Below, one piece after another: positions 7,640-16,321 of a stretch of DNA of 64,000 nt. Position numbers and translations under genes: made by a program. The notes beneath the pieces were generated by a model. That model worked only from the letters and a program-made list of their open reading frames with translations, was not told the DNA's origin and searched no databases. How positions within the stretch are numbered: position 1 is the stretch's first letter; each line of letters begins with the position of its first letter. The stretch is from NCBI GenBank assembly GCA_964652155.1, contig CAZZBK010000011.1, positions 1 to 64,000 of the forward strand. Direction: 5' to 3'. Source of the stretch: CAZZBK01 sp964652155 (GTDB taxonomy: Bacteria > Planctomycetota > Planctomycetia > Pirellulales > PNKZ01).

Positions 7640-8785
7640 ATGAAAACCGCACCCGCTTGGGAGTCGTTTCGAGCCGAAATGCCCGTGGCGGAGCGATACG
7701 CCTATTTCGACCACGCGGCGGTGGCCCCGCTCACTCGCGGGGCGCAGCAGCAACTTGGGGCCTGGGCAACGGATATGGCGGAGCATGGCGACGTGCATTG
7801 GCTCGCCTGGGCGGCGGCGGCCGAGAGGGCTCGGCAACGCTTGGCGCAGCTGCTCGGCGCTCAGACAGAAGAAATCGCCCTTTTGCGGAACACGACCGAA
7901 GGGCTGTCGCTCGTGGCCGAGGGGTTCCCCTGGCGCGCCGGTGACAATGTCGTCGTGCCCAGCGATGAGTTCCCCTCGAACCTGTATGCGTGGATGAACT
8001 TGGCGTCGCGCGGGGTCGAGGTGCGACGGGTCGCGGCGGGGCCGTCGGGCGTGGAACTGGCGGACATCGACGCCGCTTGCAACGACCGGACCCGCGTGGT
8101 CGCCGCGAGTTGGGTCGGCTATGCGAGTGGCCGACGACAGCCACTCGACGACTTGGCCGAGATCGCGCATCGGCATGGGGCCTGGCTCTGTTTGGATGCC
8201 ATTCAGGGGCTGGGGGGGTTTCCGATCGACGTGCGGCAGACGCCGGTCGACGTGCTCGCGGCCGACGGGCACAAATGGCTATTGGGGCCCGAGGGGGCGG
8301 GCGTGCTGTACCTGCGTCGCGAGCATCTCGACACCCTGCGCCCCGTGGGACTCGGCTGGAGCAGCGTCCCCCATAGTCAGGACTTCAGCCACATCGAACT
8401 GAGCCTCAAGCCGTCCGCGGCACGGTTCGAGGGGGGGACACTGGCGCTGGGGTGCTTTGCGGCCCTGGGAGAGAGCGTGCAGTTGTTGCTCGATTGCGGT
8501 ATTGAGGCCATCGGCCGCCGGTTGCTCGAAGTGACCGATCAGATCGTCGAGGGGCTTGAGCGAATGGGGGCGACCGTCGTTTCGCCGCGTGAAGGGGACG
8601 GTTCGAGCGGCATCGTTTCTTGCACGTTGGCGCAGGTGCCGGCCGCCGAGGCGCGTCGCCGCGCGTTATCGCGGCAGGTCGTGTTGAGTTGTCGCGGTGG
8701 GCGGATTAGGATCAGTCCGCATGTCTATACGAACGAACAAGACATTGCTCGCTTGCTAAGCGCGTTGACTGAAAAGGGCGCGTAG
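7640..8785 (+). CDS. PLP-dependent class V aminotransferase (cysteine desulfurase / isopenicillin-N epimerase-like)
   Basis: 381 residues, normal for the family. PLP features: FDHAAVAP at residues 23-30, RNTTEGLS (83-90) for phosphate binding, Asp186 in CLDAIQG over the pyridine nitrogen, and Lys212 in ADGHKWLLGPEG as the Schiff-base lysine. The conserved catalytic Cys loop of true NifS/IscS desulfurases is not obvious, so an epimerase, lyase or selenocysteine-lyase-like activity is as likely as desulfuration. AGGGAG lies a short distance upstream of the ATG. No Fe-S assembly genes are adjacent; coaD follows on the same strand after 45 bases. Confidence 0.85.
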   Translation: MKTAPAWESFRAEMPVAERYAYFDHAAVAPLTRGAQQQLGAWATDMAEHGDVHWLAWAAAAERARQRLAQLLGAQTEEIALLRNTTEGLSLVAEGFPWRAGDNVVVPSDEFPSNLYAWMNLASRGVEVRRVAAGPSGVELADIDAACNDRTRVVAASWVGYASGRRQPLDDLAEIAHRHGAWLCLDAIQGLGGFPIDVRQTPVDVLAADGHKWLLGPEGAGVLYLRREHLDTLRPVGLGWSSVPHSQDFSHIELSLKPSAARFEGGTLALGCFAALGESVQLLLDCGIEAIGRRLLEVTDQIVEGLERMGATVVSPREGDGSSGIVSCTLAQVPAAEARRRALSRQVVLSCRGGRIRISPHVYTNEQDIARLLSALTEKGA

Positions 8786-8830
8786 TGCATGTATCATTCG
8801 CTTTAATCGAGTCGCTCGACCTCCGCCGTC

Positions 8831-9331
8831 ATGCCCAAACATAAATTCCTCACGGCTGTCTACACTGGGTCGTTCGATCCGATCACGCTCGGACACCTGA
8901 ACATCATCGAACGTGCCAGTCGGCTCGTCGACAAGCTCGTGGTCGGCATCGGCATTAACTCCAGCAAGCACCCGCTGTTCACCACCGATGAACGGCTCGC
9001 GATGGTCCAGCAGGTGACGAAGCGCTGGCCGAATGTCGAGGTCCGCACGTTCGATGGCTTGGCCGTGACATTTGTGCGCGAGTGCGGCGCTCGGGTCATG
9101 ATTCGTGGCGTGCGGCCACTGCAAGACCTGGAAAACGAATTGACGATGATGGTGGCCAACCGTCAGCTCGATCCCGACATCGAGACGATTGTGCTGATGG
9201 CCGACAAAGAGTTTGCGCACGTCTCGAGCACGCTCATCAAGGAGATTGCCAAGGTGGCCGGCGACGACGCCCTGGCGCACTTTGTGCCGCCCGAGGTGAT
9301 CGCGGCACTCCGCCCAAAAATGGTCCCGTAG
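8831..9331 (+). CDS. coaD: Phosphopantetheine adenylyltransferase
   Basis: 166 residues, the usual CoaD length. It joins ATP to 4'-phosphopantetheine to give dephospho-CoA, the fourth step of CoA synthesis, in the cytoplasm. The nucleotidyl-transferase motif TGSFDPITLGH is at the N-terminus, MIRGVRPLQDLENE in the middle and SSTLIKEI near the C-terminus, all diagnostic. No clear ribosome binding site precedes the ATG. It follows the aminotransferase on the same strand and ends just before a repeat-rich intergenic region. Confidence 0.97.
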   Translation: MPKHKFLTAVYTGSFDPITLGHLNIIERASRLVDKLVVGIGINSSKHPLFTTDERLAMVQQVTKRWPNVEVRTFDGLAVTFVRECGARVMIRGVRPLQDLENELTMMVANRQLDPDIETIVLMADKEFAHVSSTLIKEIAKVAGDDALAHFVPPEVIAALRPKMVP

Positions 9332-9390
9332 GGCGCGGGGTCGAAGGAGGCATTGGGCCCACAGGACGATTGCAAAGTCGAACGGGTAGC

Positions 9391-9496
9391 CCCCGACAAC
9401 TGGTTGTCGGGGTCGCCGCAGGCGACAAGAGGCGCTGCTTCGTCCAACTCCCAGGCCCTGTTGTGGCTGCGCCACCCTGACAACCAGTTGTCAGGG
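9391..9496. repeat. Pair of palindromes, REP-like intergenic element
   Basis: CCCCGACAAC-TG-GTTGTCGGGG at 9391-9412 and CCCTGACAACCAGTTGTCAGGG at 9475-9496 are near-copies of one palindrome, set in inverted arrangement with flanks GGGTAGCC and GGCCACCC. Between them is a small hairpin, GTCGCC-GCA-GGCGAC. The 300 bases between coaD and the next gene hold nothing else. It looks like a short mobile or REP-type unit, and either palindrome could also act in termination. Confidence 0.7.
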
Positions 9497-9635
9497 CCAC
9501 CCGATATGTGACGTTACCGGTCTTGGTGCGTTGCCCAGCAAAGAACTGGACCGCGTGAGGCGTTTCGGGTTAAAATCAAAGGGTGCTGCTGGTTCATCCC
9601 ACCCCTCGGGCCATTTTATCCTTACGGAGTCGGCC

Positions 9636-10304
9636 ATGTTGCGATCATTGAGTGTCGTCTGCGTGTCGTTCGCCGCGTTGGTTTCGACCACCATCGCTCA
9701 GGCTGAGACAATCAAGGGCTTTTACCTCGAATCGCGGACCTGCCAAGTCTATACCGGTCCGTGCTTCGCTAACTCCGAGTTCGGCCTGACGGGTAACGAC
9801 GCCATCATGGCCTGGCACATCGAACAGGGGGCGCACGCGGCGACCGACTTGGCTGGGCTCAACGTGGTCGTGGTGCTGCATGCCAACGAAACGCTCGCCT
9901 CGGCCGGCATCGCTGGAACCCAGCGAGTCAAGTCGGTGATCTTTGTCGATGAGAAAGCCGATCACGCGCAGCGCGCCGCGCTCGTCGAGTTTGCCAAGGG
10001 GCAATCAGGCAAGGCCGGACAGTCGGTGGCCCGGGTGGAATGCTTGCCGATCGAGATGTCGCTCAATCGCGGCACGCTTGAAGGGCGTCTCGAGGCAGGC
10101 AAGGTCGTGAAGATGGCCACGCGCAAGGCGCGCGACACCGACTGCATTTGCTCGAACGAGGTGGCTTACTACCCGCCGCTGGCCAGCGTCAAGAGTTTTG
10201 TCCCCGGCGTGTCGAACGAGGCGCAGTTCTCGGGTCGCGGGCTGGGCACTCAGTGGTCGGTTCCCGGTTCACGTAGTTCCTACATGGGTTTGTTTGCCTT
10301 CTAA
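9636..10304 (+). CDS. Exported DUF1326-like protein
   Basis: 222 residues. The signal peptide is residues 1-22 (hydrophobic core VVCVSFAALVSTTIA, cleavage after AQA). The mature part starts with KGFYLESRTCQVYTGPCFAN, typical of DUF1326. It also has CICSNEVAYYPP and a Gly/Ser-rich tail. Five Cys in the exported part suggest disulfides or metal binding. I chose ATG 9636 (CGGAG upstream) over an earlier in-frame start because the signal peptide begins here. It is first of three closely spaced genes for exported proteins (gaps of 18 bases, then an overlap). Biochemical function unknown. Confidence 0.75.
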   Translation: MLRSLSVVCVSFAALVSTTIAQAETIKGFYLESRTCQVYTGPCFANSEFGLTGNDAIMAWHIEQGAHAATDLAGLNVVVVLHANETLASAGIAGTQRVKSVIFVDEKADHAQRAALVEFAKGQSGKAGQSVARVECLPIEMSLNRGTLEGRLEAGKVVKMATRKARDTDCICSNEVAYYPPLASVKSFVPGVSNEAQFSGRGLGTQWSVPGSRSSYMGLFAF

Positions 10305-10322
10305 AGTGAGAGTTTGCATCAC

Positions 10323-10988
10323 ATGCTGAAGCACCTTGTTCTGCCGATCGTTTTCGTTCTTTCGTTCTTGGCACCCGACCGGCTGTGGGCGGTGGATCAC
10401 CGTGTCGAGCCGCTCGACGAGGCCCCGCCTAGCGACGCGATCGCGGCCCCAGTGGCCGCACTGCTCAATGCGAGCGGATTCAAGGTGATCCGTGGCGAGT
10501 CGCGCACGGTGTGCGACCTTTGGCTCTGCAAGGAATGGGCTGCCGCGGCCGGCGATCGTCCCGCGTCGGTCAATTATTCCTTCGCGCCCGGCGCGTTGAT
10601 GGGAGTCGTTCGCTTTCCTCGCAAGGGGAGCGACTTCCGCGATCAGGATATTGCCCCGGGCGTGTATACCTTGCGTTATGGACAGCAGCCGGTCGACGGC
10701 GCGCACGTGGGCACCTCGCCGACGCGCGACTTCGTGCTGTTGTTGCCTGCCGACAAAGACACGGCCATCGCCGCGCTCGACTACGTTACCATGACCAAGC
10801 ACAGCGCCGCGGCGGCCGGCTCGAATCACCCGCTACTGCTCTCGTTGCAACGCCCGGGAGACGCCGACGGCAAGCTGGCCATCCGGCATGTGGAAACGCT
10901 CGATTGGTGGATTGTGCGGCTCGCCGGCAAGAGCAAGGCGGCCGCCGTCGCGATCGATCTGGTCGTCGCCGGACATGCCGAGAAATAA
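10323..10988 (+). CDS. Exported protein of unknown function
   Basis: 221 residues starting at ATG 10323 (an in-frame TTG at 10314 is less likely). An N-terminal signal peptide has the core LVLPIVFVLSFLA and cleaves near LWA. The mature protein has a beta-rich look, with two Cys in TVCDLWLCKEW. The segment APGVYTLRYGQQPVDGAH resembles a DUF2911-type domain found in other exported proteins, though I am not sure. It lies 18 bases after the DUF1326 gene, and its TAA stop overlaps the ATG of the next gene (TAATG), which points to translational coupling. Confidence 0.7.
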   Translation: MLKHLVLPIVFVLSFLAPDRLWAVDHRVEPLDEAPPSDAIAAPVAALLNASGFKVIRGESRTVCDLWLCKEWAAAAGDRPASVNYSFAPGALMGVVRFPRKGSDFRDQDIAPGVYTLRYGQQPVDGAHVGTSPTRDFVLLLPADKDTAIAALDYVTMTKHSAAAAGSNHPLLLSLQRPGDADGKLAIRHVETLDWWIVRLAGKSKAAAVAIDLVVAGHAEK

Positions 10989-11551
10989 TGACGCATCCGC
11001 TCAAAGGATCGTCGAGCAGGCCACGACGCGCGGCGCACCGCGGGCTGGCGATGGCGTTTATCGGCGCGGCTCTCGCGCTGCTGGGGCAACTCCCGCTGAG
11101 TCGTCATGCGGTGCTCGTGGCTGCGGAGCCAACGCGAGAGCACTTCAAGCTTGAGACCGTTCGCGGCCGAGTGGTGTGGCTCGCCGAGGCGATGGCGCGA
11201 TTGCATGGGGCCAAGTCGGTCGACGAGGCCGCCGAACGTGGCTTGGCGCTCGAGACCCGCGAGGGGCATTTGCATCCGTTGCTCGAGGACGTTCGCGGCC
11301 GGGCGTTTCGGGTCGACCCGCGGCTGCGTCGCATGGAGGTCGAACTGCTCGTGCGGCGGTATTCGCATACGCCGGTCTTGCAGGTCTTGGGCGTGGCGGA
11401 AGTCACGCCGCGCGGCCGGTTCGAGATCGACTACTGGTGCGACGTGTGCGCCATTGCGATGTTCGAGTTGAAGTTCTGCGAGTGCTGTCAAGGCGAAACC
11501 GAGTTGCGCCGTCGCCGGTTGGTCGAAGCCCCCACGGCGACCAAACCCTGA
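10988..11551 (+). CDS. Exported protein with C-terminal Cys cluster
   Basis: 187 residues, with a basic N-terminus and one hydrophobic helix (about residues 20-45) that acts as a signal or anchor. The C-terminal half has CDVCAIAMFELKFCECCQG: five Cys in 19 residues, in a CxxC...CxCC arrangement that suggests a metal site. The start overlaps the upstream stop (TAATG). Third gene of the exported set beginning at 9636. Neighbour order suggests the three act on one envelope process. No known enzyme motif. Confidence 0.7.
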   Translation: MTHPLKGSSSRPRRAAHRGLAMAFIGAALALLGQLPLSRHAVLVAAEPTREHFKLETVRGRVVWLAEAMARLHGAKSVDEAAERGLALETREGHLHPLLEDVRGRAFRVDPRLRRMEVELLVRRYSHTPVLQVLGVAEVTPRGRFEIDYWCDVCAIAMFELKFCECCQGETELRRRRLVEAPTATKP

Positions 11552-11728
11552 AAGCCCGTCCACAACGCGCGCCGAGAATTTTCGGCAATTTGATTGTGTG
11601 ATTCGCGGCGCTTCGTATAATCACGGCGCGATGGGTTGATCCAACGACTCGCGCGCTACCGGCGCTGTTGCTGTTAGCCGTGCGTTTCACGCCCCATGCC
11701 TCACCACATCGATCGGGAGTAACCTCGT

Positions 11729-12331
11729 ATGGCGGTGTCCAATAAATCCGATTCGCGTAGCGGTTTCAACCGCCGCGACTTCCTCCGCGGCTCGGGCGCG
11801 GCAGCGGCGGCGACCGCCCTGCAGACGCAAGTCGAGGCCCAGCAAAACCAGAATGCGATTGTTCGCGGACCGACGCAGATCACGCTCAGCGTGAATGGTC
11901 AGAACCATGCGGTCACCGTCGAACCACGCACCACGCTGCTCGAAGTGCTCCGCTATCAGCTCAATCTGACCGGTGCCAAGCCGGTCTGTGCCGATGGCAG
12001 CAGCGGTGCCGCGACCGTCCTGGTGGATGGCAAGCCCCTGCAAGCCAATGTGCTGCTGGCGGTAGCCTGCGTGGGCAAGAAAATTCAAACGGTCGAGAGC
12101 CTCGGCGGCGCAACGCCCGACCCCGTGCCCGTGGCGTTTGTCACGCACGACGCCCAGCAGTGTGGTTTCTGCACGCCGGGCTTTGTTGTCGCGGTGCGGG
12201 CGTTTCTGGATAAGAACCCACGGGCGACCGAGGCGGAAATTCGCGCCGGACTCAATGGCAACATCTGCCGCTGCGGCACCTATGCGAACATCATTCAAGC
12301 GGCGATTGCGCTTGTGAAAGGAGGCAAGTAA
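11729..12331 (+). CDS. Molybdenum hydroxylase small Fe-S subunit (PaoA/YagT-like), distal cluster ligands lost
   Basis: 200 residues with a Tat signal (NRRDFLRGSG, residues 14-23), so the complex is probably exported folded, as in E. coli PaoABC. The C-terminal [2Fe-2S] domain is intact: Cys145 and Cys148 in QQCGFCTPG, Cys180 and Cys182 in NICRCGTY. In the N-terminal plant-ferredoxin-like domain the usual Cys-x4-CGxC...Cys reads CADGSSGAATV: Cys87 remains, but the next three ligand positions are Ser92, Ala95 and Asn107. That cluster cannot form in the normal way. It overlaps the large-subunit gene by one base (TAATG). Confidence 0.9.
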   Translation: MAVSNKSDSRSGFNRRDFLRGSGAAAAATALQTQVEAQQNQNAIVRGPTQITLSVNGQNHAVTVEPRTTLLEVLRYQLNLTGAKPVCADGSSGAATVLVDGKPLQANVLLAVACVGKKIQTVESLGGATPDPVPVAFVTHDAQQCGFCTPGFVVAVRAFLDKNPRATEAEIRAGLNGNICRCGTYANIIQAAIALVKGGK

Positions 12332-14595
12332 TGGCCGACACCCCCTACTTCTGGCCGACGCGTGAGCAAACCAAATTGCTCGGTAAACGTGTCACGCGGT
12401 TAGACGGTCTGGCCAAAGCCACCGGCGCCGCCAAGTTCACCTACGACATTAACCTCGACAAGCAGTTGATCGCCGTGGGACTCGGTTGTCCGCACGCGCA
12501 TTGCCGCGTAAAGTCGATCGACACCAGCGCCGCGGAGCGCGTCAAGGGGGTCGTCGCGGTGCTGGTCTTCGACCACGCCAACCCCAACGTGCCTGTCGAC
12601 CCCGCCAGCGGAAAAAAATCCGGCGAGATCGAATGGGCGGGTGAATTGCTCGCCGTGGTCGCGGCCGAAAGCGAAGGCGCTGCCGCCGAGGGCTTGGCCA
12701 AGATCAAGGTCGAATACGAACTGCTCGACGTGTTTGTCGACGCCGCTGACTTGGCCGGTGCTGAAAAAGCCAAACGCACCAGCAAAGGGGGCGGCAAGGT
12801 TCAAACCGAGCGCGAGCCCGGCGACAACGACGACGAAGACAAGTTCGTCGCCGCCGAACTGGACCGGCTCTTCAAAGCCTCGGCCCACGTCGTCGAAGGC
12901 TTCTACGGCATCGACGCCATCACCCATTGCTGCCTGGAACCACACGGGTCGACCGTCGAGTGGAAGGGCAATAAGCTGACGGCCCACCTGAGTACGCAAA
13001 ACGTCTCGGGCACCGACGAGGGCTTTGCCAAGGATTTGAAGATCACGTCCGACGATGTCGAGGTGCATTGCGACTATATCGGCGGCGGCTTCGGCAGCAA
13101 GTTCGCTCCCGATTATTGGGGCGTCGCCGCGGCTAAATTATCCAAGCAGACCGGTCGCCCCGTCAAGTTCATGCTCACCCGCGAGCAAGAACTCTCGATC
13201 GCCGGCAATCGCCCCTCGGGCTACATCAAGGTCAAGCTGGGGGCCGACGCCAATGGCGTCGTCAAGGTCTGGGACTCAGAGCACTGGACGAGCGGCGGCG
13301 CGACCGGCGGCGGCGTCAGTCACGGCGTGATCCCCTACGTGTTCGCGCCGGCCAACTACCGCCGCTTCGCGACCAACATCAAGACCAACCTCGGACCGGC
13401 ACGGGCCTGGCGCGCGCCCAATCATCCGCAGGCCTGCGCCATCACGCAGACCGCCTACGACGATCTGGCCGCCAAGATGGGGGCCGACAGCTTCGACATC
13501 TTCCTGCGGAACTTGGGCACCGACGCCAAGCCCGGCGTGGCCGGTGCCAAACCGTCGGTCTATGCCGAGGAAATGCAAGTCGCCGCCAAGCTCATGGACT
13601 GGAAGGCCAAGTGGCACCCGCACGGCAAGGGACCGGCCAAGGGCTCCATCGTCGATGGGCTCGGCATGGCCATCCACACCTGGGGCGGTGTCGCCAACGA
13701 CTCGACCGTCACGCTCAAAATTTATCCCGACGGCGGCATCGAGACCTTCTGCGGCACACAGGATATCGGCGTCGGAACCCGCACCTGCTGTGCGATGTTC
13801 ATCGCCGAGACCTTCGGCCTGGGGGTCGACGCCGTAAAGGTCAACATCGGCAGCTCGAAGTATCCGGTCAGCGGACCCTCGGGCGGCAGCACGACCATCG
13901 GCGGCATCGCCGAGTCGCATCGCCGCGCTGGCCTCGACGCGCTCGCGCAGTTGTTCCCCCTCGTGGCCACCAAGCTCGAAGCCGATGCGGCCAACCTCGA
14001 AGCGGTCGATGGCCGCATTCGGGTCAAAGGCAACGCCAACAAAAGTCTCAGCTGGAAAGAGGCGTGCAGCCTGATCGGCATGCGCCCGCTCGAAATCACG
14101 GCCAGCTACAAACGCGGCAAAGAGAAGGGTGCCCTCTCCGATCAAGGGGTCGGCGGCGTGCAAATGGCCCACGTGACCGTTGATAAAGAGACGGGCATCG
14201 TGAAGCTCAATAAATTCGTCGCCGTGCAAGACATGGGGCTCGTGGTCAATCACCAGACGGCCGAAAGCCAAATCTATGGCGCGGTCATCATGGGCATTGC
14301 CTACGCCCTGTTCGAGGAGCGGCTCGCCGATCCCAAGAGCGGCATCGTGCTCAACTCCGAGATCAAGGATTATAAGCTTCCCCGTCTGGGCGACACGGGC
14401 GAGATCGTCGTGGAAATCTTCGAGCCAGAACACCAGCGGCAACGCGGTGTGATCGGGCTCGGTGAGCCGCCGGTTATCAGCCCGGGCGCGGCCATCTCGA
14501 ATGCCGTGTGCAATGCCCTGGGTGTTCGCGTGTCGACGATGCCCATCACTCCCAAGCGTGTCCTCGAAGCCATGCAGAAAGCCGGAAAGGTCTAA
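12331..14595 (+). CDS. Molybdenum hydroxylase large subunit (xanthine dehydrogenase / aldehyde oxidase family)
   Basis: 754 residues, the length of the catalytic Moco-binding subunit. Visible motifs are GGGFGSKF, RAWRAPNHPQAC, TQDIGVGTRT and the C-terminal IGLGEPPVISPGAA, whose Glu is the expected active-site base. This subunit normally hydroxylates an aldehyde or N-heterocycle, using water as the oxygen source. The substrate cannot be read from the sequence. An acidic, Lys-rich insertion (about residues 148-172) is unusual. AAGGAGG precedes the ATG, which overlaps the small-subunit stop. The protein has no Tat signal of its own and would be exported by piggyback on the small subunit. Confidence 0.93.
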   Translation: MADTPYFWPTREQTKLLGKRVTRLDGLAKATGAAKFTYDINLDKQLIAVGLGCPHAHCRVKSIDTSAAERVKGVVAVLVFDHANPNVPVDPASGKKSGEIEWAGELLAVVAAESEGAAAEGLAKIKVEYELLDVFVDAADLAGAEKAKRTSKGGGKVQTEREPGDNDDEDKFVAAELDRLFKASAHVVEGFYGIDAITHCCLEPHGSTVEWKGNKLTAHLSTQNVSGTDEGFAKDLKITSDDVEVHCDYIGGGFGSKFAPDYWGVAAAKLSKQTGRPVKFMLTREQELSIAGNRPSGYIKVKLGADANGVVKVWDSEHWTSGGATGGGVSHGVIPYVFAPANYRRFATNIKTNLGPARAWRAPNHPQACAITQTAYDDLAAKMGADSFDIFLRNLGTDAKPGVAGAKPSVYAEEMQVAAKLMDWKAKWHPHGKGPAKGSIVDGLGMAIHTWGGVANDSTVTLKIYPDGGIETFCGTQDIGVGTRTCCAMFIAETFGLGVDAVKVNIGSSKYPVSGPSGGSTTIGGIAESHRRAGLDALAQLFPLVATKLEADAANLEAVDGRIRVKGNANKSLSWKEACSLIGMRPLEITASYKRGKEKGALSDQGVGGVQMAHVTVDKETGIVKLNKFVAVQDMGLVVNHQTAESQIYGAVIMGIAYALFEERLADPKSGIVLNSEIKDYKLPRLGDTGEIVVEIFEPEHQRQRGVIGLGEPPVISPGAAISNAVCNALGVRVSTMPITPKRVLEAMQKAGKV

Positions 14596-14601
14596 CACAC
14601 C

Positions 14602-15594
14602 ATGAAAGACTTTGAATACGCAGCGCCCCGCTCCGAGCACGAGGTCGTCGAGTTGTTGTCCCCCGAGGCGGGACGCACCGCGGTCTTAGCCGGTGGCACC
14701 GATCTGATTCCACTCTTGAAGAAGATGATTGCCACGCCCGACCGCGTGGTGAACATCATGGAAGTCAGCAGCCTCAAGCAACTCGAAATGGCCTCCGATG
14801 GCGGCGTGCTGATCGGCGCCGCCGTGACGCTCGATCGGGTGCTCGACAGCGAATACCTCAGCGGCTACGCGGCAATCACGCAGGCCATCCGGGGCATCAA
14901 TAGCATGCAATTGCAATGCCAGGGGACCATCGGCGGCGACCTCTGCCAACGACCGCAATGCTGGTTCTTCCGGCATGGTCGCGGACTGCTCGCCGACGGC
15001 GGTCGACAAATCGCCGATGGCGATAATCGCTTCCATGCAATCTTGGGCAATGCCGGTCCAGCCAAATTCGTGAGTGCCTCGCGTCTTGCCCCGGCCTTGA
15101 TTGCCTTGGGGGCGATGTTCCGTGTCGTCGGGCCCCATCCCGGAGACGAGTCGGTCGTGCCGGCCGAGGAATTCTTCCGCACGCCGCGACATGAAGGGGA
15201 GGGCGAAAACATACTCCGTCCCAATCAATTGCTCGCGCACATTTATCTACCGCCGCTCAGCGGTGTGACGAGCGGCACGTATGAAGTGCGGCATGGTGAA
15301 GGGCCGGACGACCCGTTGGCGACCGCCTCGGCCGCGCTGCACATCGCCGACGGCGTCGTGCATGGCGCTCGCATTGTACTAGGACACGTGGCCCCCACGC
15401 CGTGGCTCGCTAGCGAAGCGGCCCAAGCGATCATCGGTCAGCGGATCACGCCCGAGAGTGCCGCGGCGGCCGGTGCGGCGGCCGTGGCCCGCGCCACCCC
15501 CCTCGACAACAACGCCTACAAGGTGCAATTGGCCAAGGTCGCCGTAAAACGCGCGATCCTGTTAGCGGCCGGCCTCGAAACCGGCGGATTCTAA
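14602..15594 (+). CDS. Molybdenum hydroxylase FAD subunit, [4Fe-4S] ligands mostly absent
   Basis: 330 residues. FAD-binding motifs are kept: LAGGTDLIPLL (residues 29-39) and GTIGGDLCQ (108-116). Relatives such as PaoB and HcrB carry an inserted [4Fe-4S] cluster bound by four Cys. Here Cys120 (RPQCWFF) remains, but the rest of the loop (RHGRGLLADGGRQIADGDNRFHA, then GNAGPAKFV) has no further Cys. With the small subunit also missing a cluster, electron flow from molybdenum to FAD must differ from the textbook chain. It begins 6 bases after the large subunit gene. Confidence 0.92.
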   Translation: MKDFEYAAPRSEHEVVELLSPEAGRTAVLAGGTDLIPLLKKMIATPDRVVNIMEVSSLKQLEMASDGGVLIGAAVTLDRVLDSEYLSGYAAITQAIRGINSMQLQCQGTIGGDLCQRPQCWFFRHGRGLLADGGRQIADGDNRFHAILGNAGPAKFVSASRLAPALIALGAMFRVVGPHPGDESVVPAEEFFRTPRHEGEGENILRPNQLLAHIYLPPLSGVTSGTYEVRHGEGPDDPLATASAALHIADGVVHGARIVLGHVAPTPWLASEAAQAIIGQRITPESAAAAGAAAVARATPLDNNAYKVQLAKVAVKRAILLAAGLETGGF

Positions 15595-15646
15595 CCCAGG
15601 CCAGATCGACAGCGAGCTCACTCCACTCATCGTCAAGGAACGTGTC

Positions 15647-15883
15647 ATGCCCTTCGAGAAATACTACGACTCGCACTTGCCCGTCACCGAGCCGGCCTGC
15701 ATCCACCTGCGCAGCAAGGCCATGTACGTCACCGGCCAGCTACGCAACCCGGACCATCCCGACGAGGCCGGCAGCCAATACTGCTGGTGCAATGTCTCGC
15801 AGCATGTGTTGGGGCCCGACCAACTCGAGGTGAATCGCCCGGCCTGCATCGCGGGCCGCCCCTGCTACCAAGCCACAAATTAA
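15647..15883 (+). CDS. Small Cys-rich protein linked to the molybdenum hydroxylase
   Basis: 78 residues with five Cys (18, 46, 48, 67, 73) in PACIHLRSK, QYCWCN and PACIAGRPCY. No signal peptide is seen. AAGGA precedes ATG 15647, 52 bases after the FAD subunit on the same strand, so it is probably the last gene of that operon. The layout suggests a metal- or cluster-binding protein; whether it is an electron carrier or a maturation factor is guesswork. The stop codon sits inside a 17-bp tandem duplication. Confidence 0.65.
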   Translation: MPFEKYYDSHLPVTEPACIHLRSKAMYVTGQLRNPDHPDEAGSQYCWCNVSQHVLGPDQLEVNRPACIAGRPCYQATN

Positions 15884-15905
15884 TCGGCGCCACAAATTAA
15901 TCGGC
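15872..15905. repeat. Perfect 17-bp tandem duplication
   Basis: GCCACAAATTAATCGGC occurs twice head to tail (15872-15888 and 15889-15905). The first copy carries the last codons and the TAA of the small Cys gene, so the duplication does not change the protein. Confidence 0.9.
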
Positions 15906-16107
15906 AACCGGCGAAATAAGCAACGGGGATAGGCTCCCGAACGAAACGAATCGCCCCAACTGATATCATGTGGCGCTCGAATACGTTGCATCGCCGGTCC
16001 GTCTCGAACCGGTAACAAGAGCGTCCGGCTCAGCGCATGCGTTTGAGTCCATCGCTCAACACTCACAACCGCCCCAGAAACAACGGCATAAAGCGCACTC
16101 AAAGGCA

Positions 16108-16141
16108 ACCCATGTCCGATCCAAGGGGACCGGACATGGGT
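16108..16141. repeat. 11-bp perfect inverted repeat
   Basis: ACCCATGTCCG (16108-16118) and CGGACATGGGT (16131-16141) with a 12-base spacer. It lies in the 484-base gap between the small Cys gene and the cold-shock gene, which otherwise holds only short CTAG/GGCCT-type repetition. It could be an operator or a REP-type unit; there is no T-run to make it a terminator. Confidence 0.6.
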
Positions 16142-16321
16142 ACTCGATGCGATTTGCCTTGGTCGGTTGGAATGAGCGGACAACGAAATGCATCAGAACC
16201 GGAGCAAGCGAATGCCCCGGTTAAACAACATCTTCGTCCGCGCTCATCCTGGCCACGAGCCTAGTCAGTCTAGCCGCGGGCCTGTTCGGCGCGGGCCTAG
16301 ACAACTCAACACGGGGCTAGG

